64,000 nt of DNA from Trichopria drosophilae (taxonomy: Eukaryota; Arthropoda; Insecta; Hymenoptera; Diapriidae), in assembly GCA_030407085.1 (NCBI GenBank), contig CM059582.1, positions 18,519,501-18,583,500 of the forward strand, in the 5' to 3' direction. Below are positions 32,811 through 44,817 of the stretch, piece after piece; positions within the stretch are counted from its first letter, which is position 1, and each line of letters opens with the position of its first letter. Position numbers and translations under genes: made by a program. Below the pieces are notes generated by a model. The model was not told the DNA's origin. It searched no databases and was given only the letters and a program-made list of their open reading frames with translations.

Positions 32811-34690
32811 TTTACGTTGATCGGTCGAGGCGTGAGAAGTCGATCGTCGGGGCCTGATGCCTCGATATGCTATCGACGCGGTGCGCCTCGAATATCAACC
32901 GCTTTTGCCATGAAGAGGCATTGGGGCTATTTACCTTGTAACTAGTTGACGTAAAATCATTCAAATATTCTCTCCGTGTAGCGATCGAGTACCTACGCTA
33001 GACATCGCGTACTCTTTTTTGTATAATATGTTAGGCTACCAATTATAGTATTATTTTTTTTTTTTCTTGTTATAAATTTTCTTTAGTTAATGCGTGTGAT
33101 TACTCATAATTCGTATTTTACCTGTATGTTTTGTGAGAGAGATATGGGCAAATCTCTAGAACTTTTAAACTGTGGAGTCCTGTGACACTACTTGAACGTG
33201 ATTGCTTTCACACAAATGCTATATTTTTTTTATACATCAAGATATCATAAATAAAAAGCTTGATGAATTTCGAAGTCGCCCGACGTTACAGAGACGCTCT
33301 ATAATTATTTATAGATAAAAAAATTATGAAATTTCATGCGTCCCTTGCATGTTTTTTTTTACTCTTATGAGTATTGTATTTGCGCCGCGTGAGTTAACCT
33401 TGTGTTTTTAGCGCGAAATGGAGGCAAACATCTCATAAAGCAATATATTCATATGAATTATATGTGCCACACATTTAATTGTATAGAGTGAGCCTACAGT
33501 ACCCGTCCCTTGAATTTCGTAAATTCTAAACTTATTTAACCTTGTTTATTTATTATCCGCGCCGTCTTAGAAATCGAATATTTATTGTTTTTGGTTATTA
33601 AAGGACACAATAATAAAGTGTTTGACACTTTACGCATTTGTGTGCGCCTTAAACTGTTCATGTTATACAAGTGTAAACATACATTCCAAAAACGTGCCAA
33701 TTTCAGAAAATTGACTATTTTTCGTGGCACATTCAAAATATCGCCAATATCAAGTTGTTGTTCGGTGTGCTGGTAAGTAAATACCTTATATAAGTATGTA
33801 AAGTACGCGGCATTCTTATATTTTACATATTTTCAAAGTTATTGAAAGAACTATTTATAAAGTCGTAATTTAACGATGAATTAAACACTGTAAGCTTAGT
33901 AACATTGTGGTCAGAAACTAAAAGTATGTTTATTCAGATAAAATTTGGTGTTCTTTATGTGTTTAAAGAAAAACAATTCTTTATTATACTTGTTTAAGCA
34001 CTGTGTTTCAAATTAGAGATATTGTAAAACAAAATATGCATTTCGAGTCTATGTATAAGTGATAACCAGGGAAAAAATGAATCATATATGGATCATACAT
34101 TGAAATTTCAATGTGGCAGATCCAATTTTAACGAAATCTACTAATAACTTCATTTTTCACCGCCATCTTGGATCCGCCATTTTGAATTTCCAAAATCTGA
34201 ACTCAGATATTCATAATCGGCGACCTCGGAAACCCTATTATACACAATCTTAGGGCGATCCAATTAAGCATTTACCTGTAATCCTATTTTTTTTATAAAA
34301 ATGATAATTTTTATTGGTTTATTTAATTATAAAACAAAATATTAAATAAATATTGCTTAAAATGCAATGTTATATACATCTTCAACTCTCACATAAGTGA
34401 TATTTTTAAAAAATTGGGCGGAAATGCGTTATTTAATTATTAACCTTTCAAAAAATCAAAATTTCAAGCTCATCCCGGTGGTCAATATTTTGGACATTGT
34501 ACCGCAAAGTTTTAATGCCGTTGAGTAAAAAGGATGCACGAGCGTACATTTTTACTTCTTATGTAGATATGAATACATATACCCAACGCCAATGTTGTGC
34601 TTGAAGTTTAAAAAAAAAATTTATTGAGAGGCTGAAATTTAAAAGTTCCAGAGATTTGCCCATATATATATATGTTAAATAGATACTGTA
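32811..34690. other. Non-coding stretch between LINE coding end and 3' tail
   Basis: GC content is higher up to about 32990, then AT-rich. A stretch at about 33140-33170 (GGGCAAATCTCT, GAACTTTTAAA) recurs inverted at about 34637-34665. A dispersed GGCGGATCC-family copy lies inverted at 34156-34250. No gene is recognised; an 80-100 residue frame on either strand has no family features. Confidence 0.45.
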
Positions 34691-34788
34691 TATACTCATC
34701 CTGACCGAAACTTTGTAACGGCAGGGTGCTTGCGTTTGGTTTGTCCACGGTCCATAGGGCCAGGACAATAAATAAACCTGTTGTCAGT

Positions 34789-34791
<3 letters not shown>

Positions 34792-34851
<60 letters not shown>
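34792..34851. repeat. (TC)n tract, 3' boundary of LINE copy 2
   Basis: About 60 bases of TC directly after the LINE 3' tail. Confidence 0.9.
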
Positions 34852-34855
<4 letters not shown>

Positions 34856-35590
34856 ACTGCAGTGGAATGCTAGTTTTACCATGAAGTTTGACATTAAGAG
34901 AGTATGCAGCTCAGTTTCACGTTCCGTTAAAGTGAAATTCACAACATTGAAATCAATTTCATTGTAAGTTATTGCTGAAATATTAGTCTCAAATTAGCCC
35001 TGGTATGAAAACACAGTAAGACGTAATGTGCATTAAATTGAATGACAAGTGCGTTCTATTGTTACAATTCAAATAAAATTTACTCATTAAAACGCATTCG
35101 ATCAAATATTCATTCAGCCTGCGACCGAAATGTGCACTAGTGCTATGATTAGAAATAAAAAAATTGTGAATACATTGACCACGTGATTGATAAGTAGGTT
35201 ATCGCTGAACGATATGTAAAACAGCTGAAGACACGGAGGATTATGGTGTATTTGCTGACGAGACCACACTTTTTCCGGTCCTGGCGATAGTATTTGAGTG
35301 CATTTTTTCACGAGACACTTTGTCCCCACCTGGATAACAATAGTGGCATGGCAGTTTGAGCCGGTAGCCGGCATAAGACTAATAAAATGTATTATTATCA
35401 CCAGCACTTCCAGTTGTGGTCTATCGGCCGCCACAAGGGCATTGCCGGTGCGCGATAAAAACTCGCCGAACGTTACATCAACGCTGTGCAATTGTGTATT
35501 TGCTTCTTATTTATTACCTACGTTTTTTTCTAAAGTGAATAAATCTTATTTTAAACATTTAAAAACATGACGTTGGATGTGAATAATACG
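34852..35590. other. Intergenic stretch with a GC-richer patch at 35200-35500
   Basis: Both strands are open for 90-125 codons around 35114-35570, but neither product shows a recognisable domain. The patch (for example GGTCTATCGGCCGCCACAAG) could be a repeat fragment or an unrecognised exon. I do not call a gene. Confidence 0.35.
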
Positions 35591-36545
35591 GTTGTGTACC
35601 CGGGGTCTTAATAGTTGTCAATTTTTAACGTAAATTTTTAACCATTTTTATAATTTAATGTTATGATATTTTGTCATGATATTAATAACATTTAATCCTT
35701 AACTTAAGCTGGTTCTTATCACGCAAATCTCATGACACTGAAAAAGGTTCTTCCAAAATTTTACTACCTTTTTACACTCATTTTCATCAGAATTTTATCA
35801 ACTATTCCTGAATATCGAATAAATTAAAAAAGAATTGCTACATTAAAAGTTTATATTTATTTCATTTTAACTACTAGCTATTATTAATTAAGATAAAAAT
35901 AGTATCATTTGGAACACGATCATAGTTTGTCTAACTAAATAAGTACATACTTTTACTACTTAAGCTTCATTGCATGAAATATTTGTTTAATTTCTTAGGT
36001 AGATTTTCATTATGTTATTCTAAGTGAATATAAATACAAATCTTTTGTAATTTATTTAAAACCCGATTTTTCTGGGATTATTTTGACTATATTTTTTTGC
36101 ATTTTCATTTTCTTATACTTTTTTTTTTATATTACCTACTATGATTTGCTTTGTCTTCTTTAAATTACGTTTTTACTTTAAGTCTTAATTAGGAAATTGG
36201 AGGATTAAGTTAGTCAAAACGAACTAAATAACGATTCGTAACATTTTAAAATAGAATTAAAAACAAAATTAAAGTTTTTACTTAATTGTAAATGATCTTA
36301 ATATGGAAAAGTAATTGTTCTGAATCAAGAAAAATAACAGTCAAATTTTGAACTCGGGGTTGGAGACCTTCATAAGAATTTGTTTTTGTACTAACATTTT
36401 TAACCGTTTTTTATAAATCAATGTTATATTTGGTCATGATATTGATGACATTTAATCATTAACCTAAGCTTGTTCTTATTATGTGAACCTCATGACACGG
36501 AGAAAGATTCTTCCTAAATTTGACTACTTTTTTATCACTCTGTTA
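35591..36545. repeat. Pair of diverged direct repeats (about 35600-35790 and 36350-36545)
   Basis: Shared blocks in the same order include TTTTTAACC, TGTTAT, GTCATGATATT, ACATTTAATC, AAGCTxGTTCTTAT and CTCATGACAC. They are about 760 bases apart with no obvious coding content between them. Confidence 0.55.
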
Positions 36546-38800
36546 ATTTAAAAAATTAAAATGTGAGAGAAATAAGACAGGAACTTTACGGTTTTTCATA
36601 AATCATTGAATGAGATCTTCATTATTTTCAACATCTATTTTCAATTTTTTATCATTTCATCAGGACCTGTAACATTTTCGTAGATTGTTCAATTTCAGTC
36701 AACTCCTTTACTTTTATATATTTTTTTATTTTTCGAATAGCAACAATTTATTGGCAGTTTGATAACCGAATTATAATATTGTACCCAAAAATGCGGCGGC
36801 ATCCTTAAACGAAGTAATTAATTTATTGCAAAAACATGCAAACATAAACAGTAATTTATCTTCATATTTGTTTTTATTTAAATAAGTTTCCTGAATTTTA
36901 GTTTGTGTATTTCCTGGTGTTACGAGTGAAAATGGTGTAACTATAAATAGATTTTTAAATATCTATGTAAACAAAATGGACATTGTGCATTTTACAAGAA
37001 CAAAAAGAAATTTCGTTCGGGATAATGAGCTGTATGTATTGTTTAGCTAGTTGTTTTATTTTAGTTTATAATGTTCAGATAGCTTAAACAAATAGTCTTT
37101 TGTTTAATTGTCTGGCATATATAAAATAACGATGATGTTACGAAAATATCTTTGACAAAGTCAAAATGAATTTTACTTAAAAGCTTTTAATTCGAAAATT
37201 GCAGTTTGTTAACACTTTTGATTTAAGGAGTCATTCCATGCTGAACGCTCGACAAAATCACTATTTTTATAACTTTGTTGGCAATGGAAATTCAAATACC
37301 TGAATGATCTTTGTTGGTTGTTATATTAAGCATGTATAAATTACAGGAATTATTTCTATTGCGATATCTCGTCTCGGAGTCATGTGTAATAGAAAAATGA
37401 ACTAGCTTTTGAATCTGTAAGAGTGTCGCTATGTCCAGCACATGAATCAATTGTTTATTTTGGAAAATAAGAAAATTGTGGAGATTTAAAAAAAAAAAAA
37501 ATATTTTACAATATGATAAATGATGAAGATTTACTCTTAAAGAATAATAATTATTTACTCTGTTCGTAGACTAACTTAATTATCCCACAATAAAAAGTGA
37601 ATTCGCTCCAGTCAATTATAATTCAAATAAGGTGTAAACTAAAATAAAACAAATAAAAATATAGGAAACTATTTTGAACTCAAGATTTAAAACATATTCC
37701 TTTCTAATCACAACTGTTTTTAAATAAACTTATTTATTTTAATTTAATGAATAATAATTTTAAATGTCGATTTTGTTTTTATTCACACATGTATATGACA
37801 TCATATCTACAGTCTAAAAAATAAACTAAATATTCTATCAATTAAAATTATTGATTATTTACAAATAAAAAAATTCAAATAAATATCTAAAGTTTAATAA
37901 AACTGATTTACAGTTCAAAATGTTTAAATAATATAACGAAAAAAATTCGCTTTTAAAAATAAATATCTTAGACTTTTAATCATGTTATTCATATTCGATT
38001 AGAGTAAATATACTTTATAACTAGCTAATATCAAATTCTACAGTTTCTAAACTTGTAAGCACGTCGTATACAACGACTAATTGGCATGTGCTTCAGAAAG
38101 CGCAAAATCGAATTTGCATTATAGTCTATCATTATCGTAGGTAATTACCATATTTAACAAATTTATCGAATCGAAATTTAACAGTCGCAACAATTAATAA
38201 ATATGAAAATGAAATAAAATTGAAAATTGCATTCTATTTCCTAATGATGAGAAATAAATATTATCGGATCGAATTCAGCGTTATTTTTTTGTGACATGTT
38301 TTTTATTTCAAATATCTTGTCGATATTTTTTTTATGTCAAGTTGTTTTAATGTTACGCCAACATACACTTTTAATGTGACGTTTACTACTTCTAATTAAT
38401 TAAACCCTAGTTATGTGATTTGTTTTAATAGCGCAAAGAAAGTGTATGTCTGTTGTAAATTCTAATAAATAAAACTTTGAATATTCGATATAATATTCGG
38501 AACCTGTATTCTCGAAGAAATAGGTTTAATTTTTTTAGGTTATGCTTAATTAAACAAAAACAATAATACACGTTTTCATCGGATTTATATGTACTCATGT
38601 AATTTTTTTAGTTTAAATTACATTACTGCATAAATATAATACTTTTGTTTTCATTAATTTTCAAACTAAAATTGCTAAATGCACGAATACATAATACACT
38701 AACAAAAAATTCTGTTTAGGATATGTCCTCACTGTTTTTCTGGTAAAAATAGTAAAAATAGTGTGCAAACTAATTTAACTAGGTATAATTATAGTTAATA
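36546..38800. other. Very AT-rich intergenic stretch, no feature recognised
   Basis: No coding, RNA or repeat signal noted. Confidence 0.4.
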
Positions 38801-39758
38801 TAGGGGAGAATGGGGTAATTACGAGAGGTCGGATAATTCCGACTCCCCCTAATATCTCGCTTTCAATATGACATCCCGTAATGTTATTCAAATTTTGTGA
38901 AAACACTGATGAGTACAACTATTTTGATTGCGGTAGTTGTTTATTCACTTTGCATTGAACCGCTAATTTAGAAATTGTAGTATTATAAATAAGTAAATAT
39001 AGTTTGAAATTATTGTGCAAACGAATCAAACGTAAGTAATTTAGAAAGCCTTAACCTTATATTTAATGAAATCAATTTGGTTTTAAGTGAGATGAGAGTG
39101 TGTTTTTAAGTGCGCGTATTTTTTTAAATAACGAACGTGCAGGGTAATTCCGACCCCTAATGTACGGGGTAATTGCGACCGTCCTTTTTCGAGTTTATTT
39201 TCGTTTGCTTTTTATCACAACCATATTATGCAATATTATGTATACATTGTATGTAATGTATCACAAATGTGTTGATTTTTTTCTTTCTATACTTCGACCA
39301 CAACATTTGAATTTGCTTCGCTTGTTTTCTCGTGCGATATTAGAAATGACTACTTGCGTTTTCATTTTTGACCAACAATGTAGAGTAGGTATGTGATCTA
39401 TGTACGTAGTGTTGTACATAAACAAGTTATTGTGATAGCAAAATATTATCTTCTTTACTTATTATTAATAAATGTAAATTAAACCTATAAATCACTACGA
39501 AATTGTGCTGAAAATAAACGCGGTCGGAATTACACCTTTTGAGGTCGGAATTACTCATACTTTGACAGAATCTGAAGAATTGCAATTTTTTACTAATGGA
39601 GGTATAATCATATAATAGACCTATAACAAGGTATTAATAATATCGATAAATGTTTACCCATGCAACACACTTTAAAAAAGCATAATTCATTAAATCACAT
39701 TCTCTACCTCAAAAATCAATTTTGTGTAGGTAGGTCGGAATTACCCCGTTCTCCCCTA
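38801..39758. mobile_element. Inverted-repeat element with TAGGGGAGAAYGGGGTAATT ends
   Basis: Left end TAGGGGAGAATGGGGTAATT; right end, inverted, TAGGGGAGAACGGGGTAATT. TA at both ends could be the target duplication. The motif GGTCGGAATTAC(C) recurs inside in both directions (near 38848, 39141, 39168, 39522, 39542, 39733), as expected for repeated transposase-binding sites. There is no transposase frame, so it is non-autonomous. The family is not recognised. Confidence 0.7.
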
Positions 39759-42700
39759 CCCATAATTAACTAGATTCAGCTGTTACTTTCGCAGGTCCTC
39801 AATAATATTTGATTATTTCTAGTAACTAACTTGAATCATTTTTTAAATAGCTACAATTGATTTTAGTAAAATGAATTGTCAAAAATGATTAATTTAACTA
39901 AATTAAAAAGAGACGTTAAGAATTAATTATACATTTAGGTAATTTGGACGACCAACAACTAACTTGTATGAAAATAATAAAATTAGCAGTACCTTAAACA
40001 GTAATGCTTAATACACTTTCAAGACTACCAATCAAAAATAGCTGAATACATATATCATAAAGATTTTGGTCGGTAATAACATATATTTTTTTGTTTACCT
40101 TCAACATTTTTGAAAAACGATACGACACAAAAAGTTATTATAGTTGGAATGACAGCATCAGTAGTATAAGACTGTTAAAGGTTGTCTAAAACAATGGCTT
40201 AAGTAGTAATAATGCCAAAAACGAAAATGCATCTTCATTGCGTCTGACTTAACACCGTTGCTATAACTACTTGTTATTTGTAACGGACCTAAACAGATTA
40301 TACTAGACACGAAAGATTCTCGAATATGAGTAAATAATTCGATTAATTTTTTATTTTAGTTCAGGAAATTCACAATTCTAAACTGATGTCGTTTTCTGCA
40401 GTAAAAAATTGAAATAATGTTACCAAACATACCTATTCTACTAGTCTTGAAAGTGCGCTTTTGATTGCTGCAGTCAAAATTGCATTTTAATTATGCAAAA
40501 CCTAATTTAACGCATTCTAAGGAAAAAATGAAGAAATTTTATTTTCGTATCTATAAAGTTGTAAGAATGACGCCAAACCAGAGCCAAAAGTGTACAGAAT
40601 CTATGAACTCCAACTACGAATTGCTTTCTTTTGCGCTGAATCAACTTAACCTTATCAAAACGTCAATATGTCGACAAAATCAGCATTATTTAATTAAATT
40701 ATATACTGGACATGAATTTGAGGTTACACTTTTTAAATTAAAGAGAGTGGATTCAATATTGCCGACCATATTATTGTTATGTTTTTAATTTTTGATTCAT
40801 AAATTTGTAAATTACCAATTAACGTCCTTGTGGAATAGTTCTTTACTAGTTTTACAGCAACATTGTTTTTTATTACATTTCTTCACCCCAAATATTCCAA
40901 TAATTTATACAAAACTCATAGCAAAATTTTTCGTATTATTTTTTTTAATTCAACATTTGTTATATTATAAATTATAAAGTGAATTTGTGATTGTGGTTTA
41001 AATTAGTGTAAATAATAAACAAATTTCACAAATCTCCATTAAAATTAAACAATAAATACATATGAAAATATAAAACTTAAGAAATATATCCTATTAATAA
41101 ATATATATCACACAATGTTTAAAATAAATGAAAAAAAATTATTTAAAAGAAAATTGATCGTTAAAATTGAAGATGAGCATGATTTAGAGTTTCAAAATAT
41201 TTAGTATATCAAATTGCTTCCGCTGTATCGAATGTAAACATTACATTTACGATGAACAATTGCAATGAACATTATTAGTTAACAAGTCACGTCTAGATCT
41301 GGCTAGATAATCTTCAATAAACATTATTTCGGCCTATTTCGGCAAGCCTTTTACCGAAACTCAGTCTACGAGACGTCACTAAAACTAAACCATGGTTGGA
41401 TGTTTTTTAAGGGAAAGGAGATAATTTGAATGAACATTTTATCTAATACTAGAATGTTTAGATCCAAAACATTTTATGGGCTCATCATCGGTTATCGGGA
41501 GAGGTATTGTGGGTTACAATTTTTTTTTTCAGGGCATAATGGGCTCGTTCGTTCGCGACCGATTAGTCTAAAATATCCAAAACTAGTTTTTCTTAAGTTT
41601 ATTTTTAATATACATATAACATTTTTGTATGTTACTTACAAAATTAATTACAAATTAATTACAAATTACTTATATTCGCTAGGGTAGAATATAATTACCT
41701 CATGCAAACTGCCCAATTCGGATAGAGTATAATGAGATGTAACATTTCATATCAAATTCGACTATTTTATCAAGGGGGAAAGAAAAATCATTGTTGAAGT
41801 CGCGGATTTTCCATACAAAGTAATTTAAGTAGTAACAGTCCGCATCATTCAATATTCGATGTTCTCATTGAGTGTGTTGCGTGGAGAACGTGAGTTTTTT
41901 AAAGCTTGCAGAATACGTTACTTTTCGATTATCATGCTTTTCTTAAATTTTAAACTCTTGAATAAAACAAAAATTAAATTTAATTATTTATTGTTTGGAA
42001 TCCCATCGTTAAAATGATACCAAACAAGCGATATTTTTAGTAAAAATCAAATGGAGTAATGAATACGAAATGCTCAAGTTTCGTTTTTACTTTTATCTGT
42101 AACTTAAGCTGTAGCTACTGTTAAATCTAAATTATTTGTATTTCTTATTTTATTAAGATTTTTAAATTGATTAACTATTTCACTTTTCTTCTTTCTTGAC
42201 CTTACCATTTTTTTCAGATGGTGAAGGGAATGGCAAGTTGTATGGCATGAGGCGAAAATCGATTGAAATAGATTCAGATTTTGAATAATTTTGAATTCTT
42301 CTGAATTCACTTTTTGAGTCACTGGAGAATAATTCACGAATTCACGAATAAATCACGATAATTCACGAAACTTTCATGATATCTTAGTTCAGGGTTATTT
42401 TAAAGAAATAATTAAACCTCTATTTTGGAACCGAAATTTCGCTTATGTATAATGACCAGTGTTTCCACAAGCTTGTTTACAATTACAGTCGAAATCGCCA
42501 AACTTAATCTAGCGCTTAAAAATTGACTAATATGCATACATAACCTTTCTTTTTTATTCACGTGAATTCCAAACTTTTAAACGTGAAGAGGGTATTCAGA
42601 ATTATTCACGGAAGACATTTTCAATACATCTGTAAACATTGAAAATAATACGGAATGTAGAAAGATTGGAAAAGGTTCACAATGTGAATTCAGACATCGA

Positions 42701-44427
42701 ACACGAAATTATTATGAATACTTTTCAATCGAGTTTCTTTTTCTGAGCGGATGGTTTTCTTTCTAAGTTCTTGACTTTTTGCTGGGACGTAACACTATTA
42801 AATTATACTGCTATGCATATGAATTTTGTTTAGATTCAAATCTGATCAAACAAGTTTTATATTTTTGACATATTGACGATTGGAAAATGTTAGGATCCAA
42901 AAATATTTCATAATATGAATTATTTTTTATATTTTATCATATAACGTTGTATTTTTTATATTCTTTACATGGAATCCCTTGATTAGAAATATTTTCTTGC
43001 GAATAAATATTTACTACAATTTTATTTTACGATTTTATTTCGAAATATAATTTATTTCTCTTAGGATTACATGTACTAAAATGCTATTGTTATTCTTTGT
43101 GCTATATGTCAATATAAAAATAGGTCTTTCAATAAAAACTGTTTTTTATTTTGGATGCAATTACAATAGAAATAAGTTCACACTACACACAATGGCGACT
43201 CGAAATTATAACTAATTGATGGACATAAAGATATTCATTTCGTTAAGACTAGCTATTTAGAATACTTGATTTATCCAACTTTTTTCTCTACTAAGCAATT
43301 CAAATATTTATTTGTCTTAGTGGTTTTAAGAGACTAGAATCAATATCGAACAAGATTAAAGTAGCCTATAGAAAATAATTCCAGTAACTACGCTGATTTT
43401 TTGAACTAACTAACTTGTTTAGTAAATATATATATGCGTTAATTCATTTAATTTATTAAGACATTTATTGCGAAAGTGTCCTATTTGGACTAAGACAATT
43501 TCATTTCGCTTAATTCAAAATTCAAGATATTGATAATTTAGTACTTTCCAACAGATTAACGAATAAACAAAGCATTTTATATTAAATATTAAAACATTTT
43601 TTACGCATAAGATAACTTGCTACCCGCACAAGAATAGACTTATAGTAATTTTATTCTTAATTTGGTTAGTAAAGCATTGAATATAGTGACTAATTTGACT
43701 CTTTCAAATCACTAAGATGTTTTTTTTTATAATTATAGAATCATATGGAATCGTATAATCCAATCGATTCACAATAGTACAGAAGTTTATTTGCACCCTT
43801 AGTGATTGGTGATATCAACTAGTAAAACCCATCACTACATTTATTGCGTGATGCAAACTTATTAAACAGTTTGCTGCATTACATAGTGAATTCTGTCAAT
43901 TAGTTTTGTTAACATTTGTAATGATTAATTTTCGGATGGATTGAATCTAATATTAGTGATTTTCATCAATATTTATTATGCATTAGTTGAATCAATTCTC
44001 CTTTAATCCAGAAAAATAATAACCTCACTTTGTCTTTTTTTATTTAAATGCCTTTCTAAGATTCATAATTCATCCGTAATTTTAAATTTCCAAAACGAAT
44101 TGGCGAAAGATCATAATTACCTGCAGCAATCATGAAATATCTACCTCGTTTTAAATGCATAACTTTAATTTTCACTTAGTGACATTTCATCGCGTAAAAT
44201 ATAAACAGGAATTTCACAATTGATCCAAATGAACAGTTTTCAATAATTACCTTAAAGTAGTGCAATCATAGGAAGTAGTATTAACCCATAATAGTTTCGT
44301 TATATTTTATAAAGATTTTAAACCATTTTTTATCTGTGAAAATCAAGTGAATTAAAAGTTAACCTATCATAGACCTAATCTCTTTTTTAACTTATGTAAA
44401 ATAGTGACGTTCGTATCCGGATAAACA
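39759..44427. other. AT-rich stretch left of the TBC1D30-like gene, no feature firmly recognised
   Basis: Contains chance frames such as 40465-40788 (107 codons) without recognisable domains. The region just upstream of 44428 may include 5' untranslated sequence; TTATGTAAAATAG ending near 44404 could be a splice acceptor. Confidence 0.4.
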
Positions 44428-44817
44428 ATGACGGATGTAATGAAGTGCCGTGTGATGCCAATTGGTAACAATTCCGAAATTAGTTACCATGTGAAATGTG
44501 TCATGGTTGAAACTGAAAGAGTGTTTGGCGACGTCTTTGTAACACAGCAGACAAGTCGTACGTTGCCAGAGGCAGATATTACTGCTGCTTATCGAAAAAA
44601 GAAGCAGAATTTGTACAGAAAAAATATCGACGTACCAAATTTTTTAGAATTAAATACCAAGCCAATTATACGTCGAAGGAGTGCTATCGAAAAGGGTAAT
44701 TCGATTGTACGACAATATTTACGATCCAAGTCGTTGGATAATTATCACATCTCGTTGCCTGTGAGATATGCGGATGCTGAAGAGAAAATCGCTGCTGAGA
44801 GGGAAAGGAGACGAAAG
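44428..44817 (+). CDS. TBC1D30-like: TBC1D30-like gene, first coding exon
   Basis: 130 codons from an ATG in good context (AAACAATGA) to a GTAATT donor after AAG (phase 0). The product starts MTDVMKCRVMPIGNNSE and ends in a highly charged helix (DAEEKIAAERERRRK). This N-terminal part is not recognisable by itself; the family call comes from exons 2 and 3, which join in frame. It is rich in basic residues and has no signal peptide or membrane segment. Without the splice, the frame would run only four codons into the intron. Expected role from the family: a cytosolic Rab GTPase-activating protein. Confidence 0.7.

Larger units (their letters stand above)
30797..34791 (+). mobile_element. 5'-truncated LINE (copy 2), related to copy 1, with long 3' region
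   Basis: Starts within ORF2, just before the RAKRSRS segment that corresponds to RAKRTRN of copy 1, directly after the (TC)n tract. Coding ends at 32717. The family 3' tail (CCTGACCGAAACTTTGTAAC, then GGTCCATAGGGCCAGGACAA) lies at 34699-34778, immediately before the next (TC)n tract. If this is one insertion, its 3' untranslated region is about 2 kb, much longer than in copy 1, so other sequence has probably been inserted between 32.8 and 34.6 kb. Alternatively the tail belongs to a separate, very short copy. Confidence 0.65.

Noticed and set aside
35114..35570. Overlapping frames of 125 (-) and 90 (+) codons in a GC-richer patch
   Set aside because: Both strands are open, which is typical of GC-richer repeat sequence. 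Neither product shows a domain or supporting gene signals.
40465..40788. 107-codon plus-strand frame
   Set aside because: AT-rich composition, no recognisable domain, no splice or polyadenylation context; probably a chance frame.
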